Shown here: in pieces, positions 23,101 to 35,100 of the stretch | Layout: the number at the start of each line of letters is the position of its first letter | How positions within the stretch are numbered: position 1 is the stretch's first letter | Assembly: GCF_932526225.1 (NCBI RefSeq) | Contig: NC_064047.1 | Location: forward strand, 4,215,501 to 4,279,500 | Direction of reading: 5' to 3' | Length of the DNA stretch: 64,000 nucleotides | Origin: Nematostella vectensis | Lineage: Eukaryota; Cnidaria; Anthozoa; Actiniaria; Edwardsiidae | Program-made: the position numbers and the translations under genes | Notes under the pieces: model-generated | What the model was told of the DNA's origin: nothing | Databases searched by the model: none | What the model saw: only the letters and a program-made list of their open reading frames with translations

Positions 23101-26100
23101 GTGATTATTATGTGCGCGTGTTTAGCACGTGGGACTACAGGTTGCCTAGTGTGTCAGCTTATGGGGCTCCTCAACACAGGTTGCCCAGTGTTTCAGCTTA
23201 TGGGGCCTCTCACCACAGGTTGCCCAGTGTGTTGGTGCTTCAGCGAATGGGGCCTGTCACCTCTGCTGAACCGGGTTCGATTCCCATAGGGGGTATCTTT
23301 CTGTTTCTCGACCCTGGATTTGACTAGAAACTTGTGTTCCTCAGCCTCCACGATGGACATTCTAAATGCGTATTAGGATTTTAAATGCGTCTAGAAAATG
23401 TGTGATAGGCTCTATACAAAGTCTTGTATTTATTTGAATTATTAATTTATTTTTATTTCTGGTTCCAGCGTGAGTACTACGCCACGCACCAGTGTTTCCT
23501 GTCTCACCGCTCGCTCTACATTGCCATGTGGAAACTGACGGACGGTGAGAAAGGTGTGATCGATATTGAACCCTGGCTACTCAATATACAGGTAAGGTAT
23601 TCCATGAGTCTTTTCAGCCCCATTTTGTGAGCTTAGTAAAACACCATGTGCGAGAATGCATCCACTTCCATCCCCTGATATTGGTAGCTTTTGCGATATC
23701 TCTGATTAAATTTGGTTATGTAAGTAAAAATAGGTTATTTTGAGATTTTATTGCATCATTTGTCTTCCCTGACCATGCCTCTATAAAGGAACCTGTTTTC
23801 TCGTTAATTTTTTGTCTTCCTTTTGCACTATTTGCAGAAATCTAAACACACAGTAACAATCCAAATACATATCATCATGTTTGACTTATCAAATATGGTC
23901 CTGTGCATCCTTCAGTTGATCAGAGTGTTTTTTACACAGCTAAGGTCGCTCTTATTGGTTGGTTAGCATCCCCATACGGCCGCTCAGAAACGACGCTTTC
24001 TTTAAACGCTAATGATAAGTTTCTTACTGTAATCGTTCGGGCCGTATTGAAAATTATGGAGGAATTTTCTATCCTTTTGTGGCACCCTCGAGCTTCGCTT
24101 TTGGGCAGTAGAATGACGGAAATATCCAAAATTCCCGTACGGTCGCACTTCGGTCAATAAACGGTGTGTGTTTTTAATAGGCACGCGCTCCCGACTCGCC
24201 CGTGCTCATAGTCGGCACCCACTACGACATGCTGACAGCCGAAGAGCGACGCTCCGACCTCCTCCCGACCCTCCAGGCCATGATTAAAGAGCGGTATGTG
24301 GCCATGGAGTACGGGGGAGGGGTGCAAAGCCCGCGCGAGCGGGGGCTACCGAAGGTGGTCAACCGGATCGAGGTCAGCGGTAAGACGGGACACAACGTGC
24401 GCGAGTTGAGGCATATGATTTACAGTGTGTCACTGGATATAAAGGAAAGAGGTAGGTCTAATACTTTATGGGTGACAAACTCCCGAGCGCTCCGGCTTTT
24501 GGCAGCAACAAAGACAAAAAGGATTTTTTCAGCGCTCACGAATCAGCTAGAAAGTTTTTGTGTCAGTTAAGGTTTATTTTCTTTAAAAGTTTTATTTTTC
24601 ATGCTATTTGGCGTGACGGCCGAAGCCATTTCCGCACCCTGACTGCATCTCTATGGTGTAGGATTTCCTTCAAAGCAAAAACGATTTAGCAATCGCGCTC
24701 CACCGTACCATATGACCATTAATCCGCATCGTGGTTTTACCACTCGTTCAAACACGGCTCTACTATTCGAATGCTAACCGCATTTGTTACCGCAAATCCG
24801 TAGTTCACTTATATAAGAACATTACTCTCATTACGCTTTTAAACACATCGTGACCGCAACTCCGTGCTGTGCATTTTTTGTTTAGTCAGTTTTGGAAGGC
24901 GTCAAGGTTACAGGCGCGAGAACGAGGCGAAACAAGACCGGCAAAAGGGGGGTGTGGGGGGGGGGGGGGGGGGGAGGGCAGAAGAGAAACCCCCTCCGCT
25001 GCCTCGTTATCGCATCGTGACCACAACTCCATCCTGTGCATTTCTGACTGATCAAACCACCCTCAGAGGGCGTCGAGGTCACAGGCGCGAGAACGAGGCG
25101 AAAAAAGACCGGCAGAGGGGGGGGGGGGGGGGGGGGGGCAGAAGAGAAGCCCCCTCCGCTGCCTCGTTATCGCTGTTTGCCAAAGGCTCTACCTCATGAT
25201 TTTGCGGTGTGAACTGTAACTCCACACAAATCCGGCTCGTCGTGAATAAACCCATGAATCAATCGTGAATAAATCTGACGAAAGCACAGACGCAGTATTG
25301 CTCATGCATATTCGTTCAAGTCCGTAGATCCAACCCTCTTCTCTTTGTCACGTGACACAGGTAGCCGGACCCCACTGCTGGAGACCCCGATCCCCGCGAG
25401 CTACCAACACGTGGAGGAGGCAGTCATCAAGATCCGGGAACACTGCTACCACGAAGACCAGACACCAGTCATGCGCTCAGAGTTTTTTAGGTGAGTTCGT
25501 GGAAGGTATCACGCGGTTGCGTTCACACGCCTGTCGTACTAGATGAAATACTTTTCGCGTCACATTAACCCATTGAAACCTCAACCGGCCTGTACCGGAC
25601 AAGTACCACATGCCATAAAAACCATAAATGAAAAATAAACACAATAAGATCAAGGTACTAAGGCATCAGTCTACCAAAATGCCACATCGCAAGCTTATCT
25701 AGCGTGTTTCCCAGCTTTTATAGTAAAACAAGTGAAAACTTGAAAAACGTTTAAAAATCAACTTCGATTTAGCAAAGCTACTCCCCCGCTCTTGGATGTT
25801 ATAGGATTTTAACTATCATAAACGCTCCATTCATAGTATTATAATTTAAGAATAGGGCACTGATGCTTTGAAAAAAAATTGATTTGTTTCTAGAAACGCG
25901 GTTCAGAAGGAACTTAAAAAACAAAACCATCGACTTCGTGACTACGACGAACTACAACAAGCCACGAAGTTCCTTCACGACAATGGTATGTGATACGCAA
26001 TGCTCTTATCACACCATAAACATTGTAGCTAGGGGATTTTGTCCTCTTACTGTATTCTTAAAAAATACATTTTAGCTCAAGGGATTTGTCTAAGGTGGGG

Positions 26101-29100
26101 GGAGACAGTCGTGTTCCCTCCTTTTCTTCTCTTTAAACATACATTTTATTTTATTTTTATATTTTTAATTTTATATTTATTTTATAGTTTTTTTATTGTT
26201 TTTTTTTTGTGGGGGGAGGGTGGGGGGTTTGCTATAAAGGGTGACATTCCCTTTTTATATCCTCAGAGATTTATATGCCTGTATATTGCGTTACTCGTGA
26301 CATAATGTGACCCAAATTGCGTTACTCATGATAGGTGTTCTGCTGCACTATGACGACCCACTATTGCGTGACCTGTACTTCCTGGATCCACAATGGTTGT
26401 GTGACATGCTTGCTCACGTTGTCACCATTAGAGAAGTCAACCCTCACATAAACAACGGTAAATGTTTAAAGTTTATACCAAGCTCACACATCTTGGCGCA
26501 ACCTCAGCGCCTTAAAAAATACATATAGAAGCAGGGCACTTATTCTTGGTACTTGTAATACGTACCGTGACGTTTTAGTTACATATATCTTAATTAAATG
26601 ACTACCTTCTGAAAGAGGTACATTAAACGGCCTCTGGCAGCCGCCATTTTGTCATCCTGTGTGAAAAAGTGTGAAAAAGTATCCATTTCCAGCGGCTGAT
26701 TTGGGGAAGCCAATGCAATCTTTTCGATTGTATTTGGTGAATAACGTATTAAACATTCTTTTTGGAAGAGTAGCTCTGGACGCAAAAGTGATCTTCAAAT
26801 AGCAGACGTACAAAAAGCCTGTGCACACTATGATGTCAAAGTTGCGAGTGTTCTCAAATCAATGTTCTCAATTTTTCGAGTGTTCCCAATCATCACTAAC
26901 TGTTGTACAATTAAGGTAATTCCCTTGAAATAGTTCTACAACCCAGAATTTTTTAAACTTGACATAAACAATATTGAAGTTAAGGGCTTTCAAAAAATGT
27001 AATAAAAAAATGGGGGTACCGATCTCGTTTTCACAACAGAGGGGCGTAGAGTTGACGCGTTTTTACTGATCGCGCCATGAAAAATCCCAACTCTTAGTTT
27101 TCAAAAAGAGTGCCTATAGACTTTAGAAAATTAAGTTCTGTTTGTCGAGCTGCAAAAATCCGATCTCCTAAACAATAACCCGTAGTAGCTAATGTTCAAA
27201 ACAAATCACATTTTAACGCGCGCCTTTTGCTTTGTTTTCTTGTACAACTGTGGCACGCGAGCGCACTTAATACCGGAAAATTCAAACAAACAGCGCGCGC
27301 CACTATGCGCAGAAGGGGTGCGCAGTGCAATTCAAGGGAATTACCTTAACATTACTCAATTGTCTCGGTTTTTCTCTCTTTTTCAAGGCGTCATGAAGCT
27401 ATCAGATCTCTCCCACATATTCCGATCAGAGAACTTCCCCGCGAATCTCATCAAACAGTACATCAACCTGTTGAGCAAGTTCGAGGTTGCGTTACCATGG
27501 AGCTCAGAGTACCTCCTAGTCCCCTCACTACTTCCAGACAGACAACCTATTAGTAACCAGCCTATAGCCCCTGGTGGGAACCCTGTGGTGACTCGCGCCA
27601 TGAACATGACTGCTTACACCAAGACTCGGGTACTGAGAAGACAGTACATAATGTCTTATATCCCTAGCGGGTTTTGGCCCAGGCTGATAACAAGGTATGT
27701 GTGGGAAAACACAGTACATGATGTCGTATATCCCTATAGGGTCCATTCTTTTTTATTTTTTTTTGTATTATTATTATTTTCCTAATATAATGTGTTTTTT
27801 TTCTTCCTCCTCCTCCTCTTCTCCAGCTTGTACTTGCTCTTTTTGAAATTGCTGTAGCGGTTGTCATCCACTTCTTGTTGTTTCTTGCTCTTTGCCAGGA
27901 TATTTACATAATTTCTTAACAGAATACTTTCATGGATAGCCAAACTCTATTGCTCCCCAAAACTCTTCTTTTCTCAATATTTCCATTTTATCATTCCCTC
28001 CAGTTTTTCGACTTATTTTAACTCGTTTTCCATGCTTTTCAGTGATTATTTTTTCACAATTGACATCGTTAAAGCATCATAATTTAGGCACACTTTTTTC
28101 AATGCTTTCATTTATTGTTGGAAAATAACATAAAAAGATATAGAAATGGCAATTCAAAAACAACACATAGTGAATTCAATCTAAAACATCGCAACAACAT
28201 TCCCGAATTATCCGACAGATATGGGTTTTTCTCCCACTTTGTAATTTGTTTCCCTTCAGGGTGATAGCTGACGAGGAGGTCCGTGATGTTGTGCGATGCT
28301 GTTGCCAGCTTGTGATGGAGGGCGAGGCAGAGGAATCTGACAAAGAGAAGCTCGCATTTGTCGCTCAGCCTGACTGGTCCTGCTGGAAGACTGGGATCGA
28401 GTTGTCTTGCTTTGGGGTCAAGCTTCTGAGGATTTGTGACCTTCAGGGCTTGCCTTTTTATGGGGCCCCGGGTAGGTGTTATTTGTTATGCAAGCAATGT
28501 TATAACGTGCAATAATCAAAGAGCGACTTGGATCTTTCTCCGGACAAAATGTTAAAGAAGGCCAATCACGCCGCCATTTTATCCTCCAGCACAATACCGA
28601 GTGACTCAAAGAATCCATTTCCATCGGCTAATTCAAGCGAGTAACCAAACTATTCTCTATCAAATATCATCAATAACATATCAGACTTCATTCGTAGATT
28701 ATTATTTTGAAGTTTAATTGCGAATAAACCGCTTAATTTTCAATGATCAATAGTAACAAATGAGTGGGTGATTGACATTCTGTAAGGCTATTGAAGAAAT
28801 GGTCGACTTTTTTCCCTCCTGACAAGAGGACACACGACTCGTTGGCTTCTGTGATATCTTTTTTTTTTGTCATATGGCATATGTCATATGGCTTTACATT
28901 CGAGTAGAGATGCTGACTACTCCACACAGTTTACAACCATGAATGTAGGTTAGTGTGTAAGCTCTGTCACTGAAGATGGTAACCCGAGCCAGCAATACCA
29001 GCGGTTCTTTTAGGTTCCCCCTAAATGTTGATATAGAGTGATACGGAAGCTAGCACCTTCGGTACGTTCCTATCAGTCTCTAGTCCCCACCCCTCCACCC

Positions 29101-32100
29101 TGGTGTACTAACACGCCTCACCCTTCCCCACAGAGGACGCAGTCCATCCTGTCCACTATCGCCAAGAGATACACGATACAACGTGTTTTTCTACCGTTGA
29201 GGTGATCGCTCCAAGCGTCAGCATTCTGATGGAGAAGTTTGTACAGAAACGGCGGGTTAGCAAGCGGCGAGGAGGGAAGCAGTTCACCAGACAACACGAC
29301 GATGGTAAGCGAGTTAACGGGTTAGTTAAGGAGTAAGCGAATTAACGAGTTAGTTAACGAGTAAGCGAGTTAACTAGTGAGAAAGGTAATGCGCTAGAGA
29401 TGGCATACTAAAAATACGATACAGTGAACCTTGGTAAGTCGACACTAAATCACCATGACAACCTTCAGAACTCTTAATCACCATATTTGGAAGTTTGTGT
29501 GCATGTGTATTTGAATACATTTCCGAGAGTAATTTCACAAACTTTTTGTTTTAAAAATAATGTGATGCATCAGGGACATGAATTAGAACTCGTTTGAAAA
29601 AATATTGCAGAGTTTGTATTCCAATACGCTGCCTTGCAAGTTAGCGCGACGTTTCCAAATATATAAACTTGTTTTAAGACGAAGAGTTCCTGCTGCGATC
29701 TCATAGCTTCGTCGGCTTTCGAGTTCAAGTTATTCGTTCGAGTTATTGGTGCGACAATGTTTTAGACGACAATGCGTTGCTGGAATCTCGTAGCTTCGAC
29801 GGCTACTGAGTAAAGATTTCGGGTTACTCGTCCGAATTATTTGTTCGAGTTATTGGCTCACTACTCTACCTCGTTTCCGGAGTAATTCGTTCGATCTCGA
29901 GTTACTCGTTCGAGTTACTTGTTCGAGTTTTGGGCTGACAACTCTCCTTTGTTTGTAGACGACGAGTCCCTGCTGGAATCTCGTAGCTTCGTCGGCTTCC
30001 GAGTAAAGACGGTTACAGACTCAGGGGTCCAACTCGCCGCCAGACTTATCGCGATCGTTGTTGAGCACATGGACACGCTCATCACAGATTGGTTCCCAGG
30101 CCTCGATGCGTTGACCGTACATGGGTATCGCCTGGTTACCAGGTCAGCTTTTTTCTGGCATATTGAAATAGCGAGAAGAAACCAGATAAAATAGTCCCCA
30201 AACCGCTTACTCTCGGTAGCTGCTGTACTATATTCGCGGCATTAGATACGTGCGCGATGCAGTGATCAACATCATCAAGTTTTAAGGAAATGGTCTATTT
30301 TCATGGATGTCTGAATCATAGTTTTATTTGGCATTAACGTTGTGATCACTCAAGCATTCCTTTGCCACGCTGGTTAGCTAGAACTGGAATATGTTAATAC
30401 TCCTCGAAGCAACATCGGTGCTTTCTGGAAAATGATGAAAACAAAAGAGTGGACATTTTGGTATTCTGTAAATTGCTGTGTCTTGTATCTAGACTTATAC
30501 CCTGCCCGAAATGCATCACGGCCCTCTCTGAGAGTGGCTCCGCTGACCAGGACACTGAAGGTACAGGGGGTGTACCCATCACACCACAGGGTGACAGTGG
30601 AGCTAACTTGACGACCGACACAAGTAGCACAGGGGGGTCTCCTTGGCCCAGTCCGATACACGTTGCCGTCCGTAGGGACATAAGATTGGACAACAGTCCG
30701 CTTCTCAGAAAAAGTAAGTGAAAAACTTGCAGCCCCTTTCCCTACCCCTCTAATGTTTTGCTATCCTGCTGGCCCGCGGGACCGTACTTAGCCTCGAATC
30801 CAACATGGCGGCCGCTTAGACCGCTTTGGAGGGCCACAATTTTATTAGCATAGATATTATATGTTACCCTCATTCTAAGAAAGTCTTCACTCACTCACTC
30901 ACTCACTCACTCACTCACTCACTCACTCACTCACTCATTCACCCGCCCGCCCACGGCTGTACGGCTGTTTCGGCAACAAAACTGTTCTCAAGCAACGACT
31001 TAATTTATAACAGCATTCTCTTTTATCCAGAGTCCGGAAGTATAGCTAGCCAAGACAGCCTAAACAGCGAAAACCCTGACAGCTCTAGCGGGGCGCCCCT
31101 CTCACCAGCACTGATCGTCCAAGACCTTTCTACACCAGACCGCTTCACGTACAAATCTGCCAGCAGTGGCTTGGGTACTAATGATAGCTCTAGCTATTTT
31201 GAGGACACGTCAGAGCAAAGTACGGACAGCCACGAGGACCATGACAGTGAGAGTAGCACGGGGCCTAAAGGTCAGTTCCTAAGGAAGAGTAGCCGTAAGC
31301 CTACTGCACACTAGCGACATATCGACATAACGACATGGGCGCGTGCACTCTTATCTTCGACATAGCGACATGGACATAACGACATAAGAGAAAAAAAAGG
31401 TTTTTTTTCTTTTATGTCATGTGCGCGCGCCCATGTCGTTGCTTTGTCATGTTGCTAGTGTGCACTAAGCATTGCCATATTACACTTAATTTTCGAGACG
31501 TCAGAATTTCGCAATTTTGAAATGGCGATATTACATGACACTTAATTTTCGCGATTTCGCTTTTTTTCGTTATAGAAGGGTCACTTTATTTTCGCGATTT
31601 TGGGACAATAAAATCAAGCAAAACAAGTCGAATAGAATCTCGTAGCTTCGTCGGCTTCCGAGTGAAGACGGTTAAAGACTATAAAATCAAGCAAAACAAG
31701 TTGAATTAAAATGAAATCTCGTAGCTTCGTCGGCTTTCGAGTGAAAATCAAGCAAAACAAGTTGAATTGAAATGTGCTTTAATCGTCAAACTGAAACAAA
31801 TTTTAACAAAAACATGAATGGGCTTAATTTTGTTCCACAAAAATCTATAAATCAGTTCAGAATTGTCCAACTCAACCCCTTACGGTACTATATGTATATT
31901 AGAGGGATAAATAGATAAAGTGTTTCCATAAAACTTATCAACTGGTAACATTTCACCCAAAGGCGTTTTGTGTACCCACTTAATTGTCGCGACACATTAT
32001 TTTCGCTTTATTTTCGCGAATTTTTTAAAATCGCTTTATTCGCCAAATTAAAGTGACGCGAAAGTAAAGTGTAATAAGATAGCTGTTGGTTGCTAAGGAT

Positions 32101-35100
32101 TGTTGATCTTGCATAACAGGGTAGTTAGACTAATGGCCACAGTTCCTGAAAACATTTTGCTAAAATCAAGGTAACAGGTTCTTGAGATGTATAGCAAATT
32201 TTCTGTGTAGAGAATAGTGATTGTATGGCGCCCTATCTGTTCCAGATGCAAAAAAAGGCAAAGCTCGTCGCCAGTTTTTCGGCAGCACAGATAGCGAGGG
32301 TTCCCGCGAGGGATCCCGCGGGAGTGACGCTAGTGTCGAAGTACGCGCGGGATCACAGACTGACTCGCAGAGGAGTCGAGGTGAGTCACGTGATATTTAA
32401 GATATCCGCGAGGAGTCCCGTAAGGTACGCGCGGGATCCACAGACTGACTCGCAGAGGAATCGTGGTGAGACACGTGATATTTAAGATATCCGCGAGGAG
32501 TCCCGTATGGTATGCGCGGGATCACATACGTAAGTATTCGAAAGTACTTCAGCCAAATTCTCCTGGTTTAAACTCTCTTAAAGGTATTTAGAAGCACAAT
32601 AAAGATATAACTGCTAAAGTTTCCAAACCTGTAACAGGGACGGATCAAGGACTTCAACGAAGGGAAAGGCGGAGTGTAAATTTATGGAGCTCATCTCCAA
32701 AACGTCTCTTGTAAAACCAAATGGAAGGCGGTATCTGCCCCCGATCCGCCACTGGAAAATATCAATTGAATTTATTTCCTTCATTTGATACGCGGGCTAC
32801 GGCATGTATAGTCTCACAGTGAAACTTGAAATTCATGCTCGATAGTAGATCGTTTGAGCCGATATTTTTTTTATGATTGCTAGTTATAGTTTATTTTCCC
32901 CGATACTTTATTTTCTGTTCTCATCGTTTGTTATAATAATTTGCTTTTATGCCGTATTAACAGGCAGTACTGACAGTTCGTCCAGTTTCCGTCGCGGTGG
33001 TCGCTATGGGTCTTTGCGCCGACGTCCCACAGAGCACGACAAGGTTATCTACGCGTTTGAGTTCGACGAGTGCGTCATGTGCGCGTACAACACAGAGTCC
33101 ATGGCGTGCAAAGAACACGGAGAAATGGACCTGAGAGAGATAACCCCTGATGTGGTAAGAATGTAAGAGAGGGTCAGTACAGAGAGATGGGAGGGGGCGG
33201 TGGGATGGGCACCCTGTGGTTAGCTAGAGCATGGAGAGATGAACCTGAGAGAGATAACCCCCGATGTGGTGAGGATACAAGGGAGGGCCAGTACAGAGAG
33301 ATGGGAGGGGGCGGTGGGATGGGCACCCTGTGGTTAGCTAGAGCACGAAGAGATGAACCTGAGAGAGATAACCCCTATGTGGTGAGGATACAAGGGAGGG
33401 CCAGTACAGAGAGATGGGAGGGGGCGGTGGGATGGGCACCCTGTGGTTAGCTAGAGCACGGAGAGATGAACCTGAGAGAGATAACCCCTGATGTGGTGAG
33501 GATACAAGGGAGGGGGGGGGGGGGTCAGAACAGAGAGTTGGGGGGAGGGTGGTCGCTGTGGTTAGCAAAGAGCTAATCAGAGATGAAGATGAAGAGAGAA
33601 GAGATGAATCAGAGAGAGATTGCTCCTATTGTGGTAGTTATACAAGGTAGGGGAGGTAGAGAGGGTGTTGCAGTTATTTTGATAACGATGGTGGTTAGGA
33701 CATTCAGAATGGTTGGGCACCCTGTAGTTAACAAAGAGCAAGGAGAGATGAATCAGAGAGAGTGTGGCGAGGATACAATAGAGGCGCGTAAGAGGCTGGT
33801 TGTTTTGGTGATCGTGGGTGGTTAGTAGTCCTGACCTGGGACTCTATTTGCCCTCGATATTCTGAAAGAGCACGGGCAAAACGTTGGTAAGATTACCCTG
33901 CTTTGTGAGTAAACGGGGGAGGGGGAGATAGTATTGACTTGTTGTTTTGGTAAAGTGATAGGGGGATACAGTAAATACCCGTGTATTAGCTTATAAGCTG
34001 ATCAAGGATGATTAGGTTTTCATAAAAAGGATACTTAAAATGCCAAATTTGAGCCTGTAGCTTAATCCTTAGGTTCTTATACTCATGTTTTTACTGTTTG
34101 GGGTATGCAATGCACACAACATTTACCTTCGAGAGAATGCGCCTGTTGTGGTGAGAATACAGGGACTGGCTTTGATAGGGAGGGGTAGTATAAGGTCCTT
34201 GTTGTTTTAGTCGAGTGGGGCGTTGTTGATTGAGTGGAGGAGCATGGGGATATGAGCCCGAGAGAGAATGCGCCTTTTGTGGTGAGATTAAGGGACTGGC
34301 TTCGATAGGAGGGGGGGAAGGGTAGTATTAGGCGGCTTGTTGTTGTAGTCAAATGTTTGTTTGTAGGTTTCTAGGTATCGGAGCGTGAGGATATGAGCCC
34401 GAGAATGTGCCTGTTGTGGCGAGAATGTGTGGAGCCTCGTCGGGGGTAAATAACGTGTATTAATGTGTTTAAAAAACCGTTCTTTCCCTTTAGATGTTCG
34501 AGGACATCGCACCGCACTTAGCCATACACTCAGGAAATATAACCCGAGGGAGGTTTCTAGGCAAGGGCACATTTGGGTCCGTATTCCGAGGGGAGCTCAG
34601 GGATGCATCCGGGGAGTCTATCAGTATCGCCATGAAGATGCCGCTGAACAACGAGATCGGCGACGACGCGAAGCCCGAAGAAAGGCAGGCTGCCGAGGCT
34701 GCAAAACGCGCGCTGCGTGATAACCCAACTATGGCCTTGAATGACGCCTATAGGTAAGTCTTATAACGTAAATTTGGGCGCTGCGTGATAACCCAATTAT
34801 GGCCTTGAATGACGCCTATAGGTTAGTCTTATAACGTAAATTTGGGCGCTGCGTGATAACCCAACTATGGCCTTGAATGACGCCTATAGGTAAGTCTTAT
34901 GACGTAAAATGGGCGCTACGTGATATCCCAACTATGGCCCTAAATGACGCCTATAGGTAAGTCTTATAACGTAAAATGGGCGCTGAGAGCTGATCCATGA
35001 CATACTTATTTTGCTGTATATTGCATTGAAAACAAGCTAGGTATTTCAAACGATTCACTATTACAATTGTGTCAGCTATTACAAAGTGTTTCAGGTGTTA

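Larger units (their letters stand above)
22050..24451 (+). other. LRRK1: LRRK exons 12-15: Roc GTPase domain
   Basis: Exon 12 carries the P-loop GVSNIGKTT (G1047-T1055; Lys1053 and Thr1054 bind phosphate and Mg). Exon 13 has STVGVDVSDW, equivalent to the switch I Thr region, and then WDFGGQ (D1132-Q1136), the switch II DxxG motif. Exon 14 continues with REYYATHQCFLSHRSLY, and exon 15 gives the guanine-specificity motif THYD (T1190-D1193) and a C-terminal SGKTG segment. The residue after the two glycines is Gln, as in Ras (Gln61), whereas human LRRK2 has Arg1398 there. The basic patch RQRRRRG between P-loop and switch I is short compared with an insertion. Confidence 0.92.
25361..30142 (+). 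other. LRRK1: LRRK exons 16-22: COR domain
   Basis: Seven exons encode about 407 residues that follow Roc directly, as in all Roco proteins; COR mediates dimerisation and couples Roc to the kinase. Recognisable features are LLHYDDPLLRDLYFLDPQWL (exon 18), the winged-helix-like core near VMKLSDLSHIFRSENFP (exon 19), YIMSYIPSGFWPRLITR (exon 19 end) and the Trp-rich WSCWKTGIELSCFGVKLL strand pair (exon 20). Exons 21-22 end with ITDWFPGLDALTVHGYRLV. The donor of exon 19 and the acceptor of exon 22 are affected by local duplications listed separately. Confidence 0.88.
30493..33154 (+). other. LRRK1: LRRK exons 23-26: low-complexity linker between COR and kinase
   Basis: About 262 residues are rich in Ser, Thr, Asp, Glu and Gly (for example STDSHEDHDSESSTGPKG and SEGSREGSRGSDAS) and then basic (FRRGGRYGSLRRRP). 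The first exon starts with IPCPKCITAL, a Cys pair that could belong to the end of COR. The last exon carries FEFDECVMCAYNTESMACKE and leads into the kinase. These exons are placed by splice sites and open frames in the right phase rather than by strong homology, so exact boundaries are a little less certain. The acidic and Ser-rich character suggests phosphorylation, which is inference. Confidence 0.75.

Noticed and set aside
22872-23327. 151-codon frame as a separate gene
   Set aside because: It is LRRK exon 13 read through its donor into the 60-bp repeats and the SINE; the start codon is GTG inside the exon.
30374-30693. Two minus-strand frames of 95-99 codons
   Set aside because: They are antisense to LRRK exon 23, which has matching phases on both sides.
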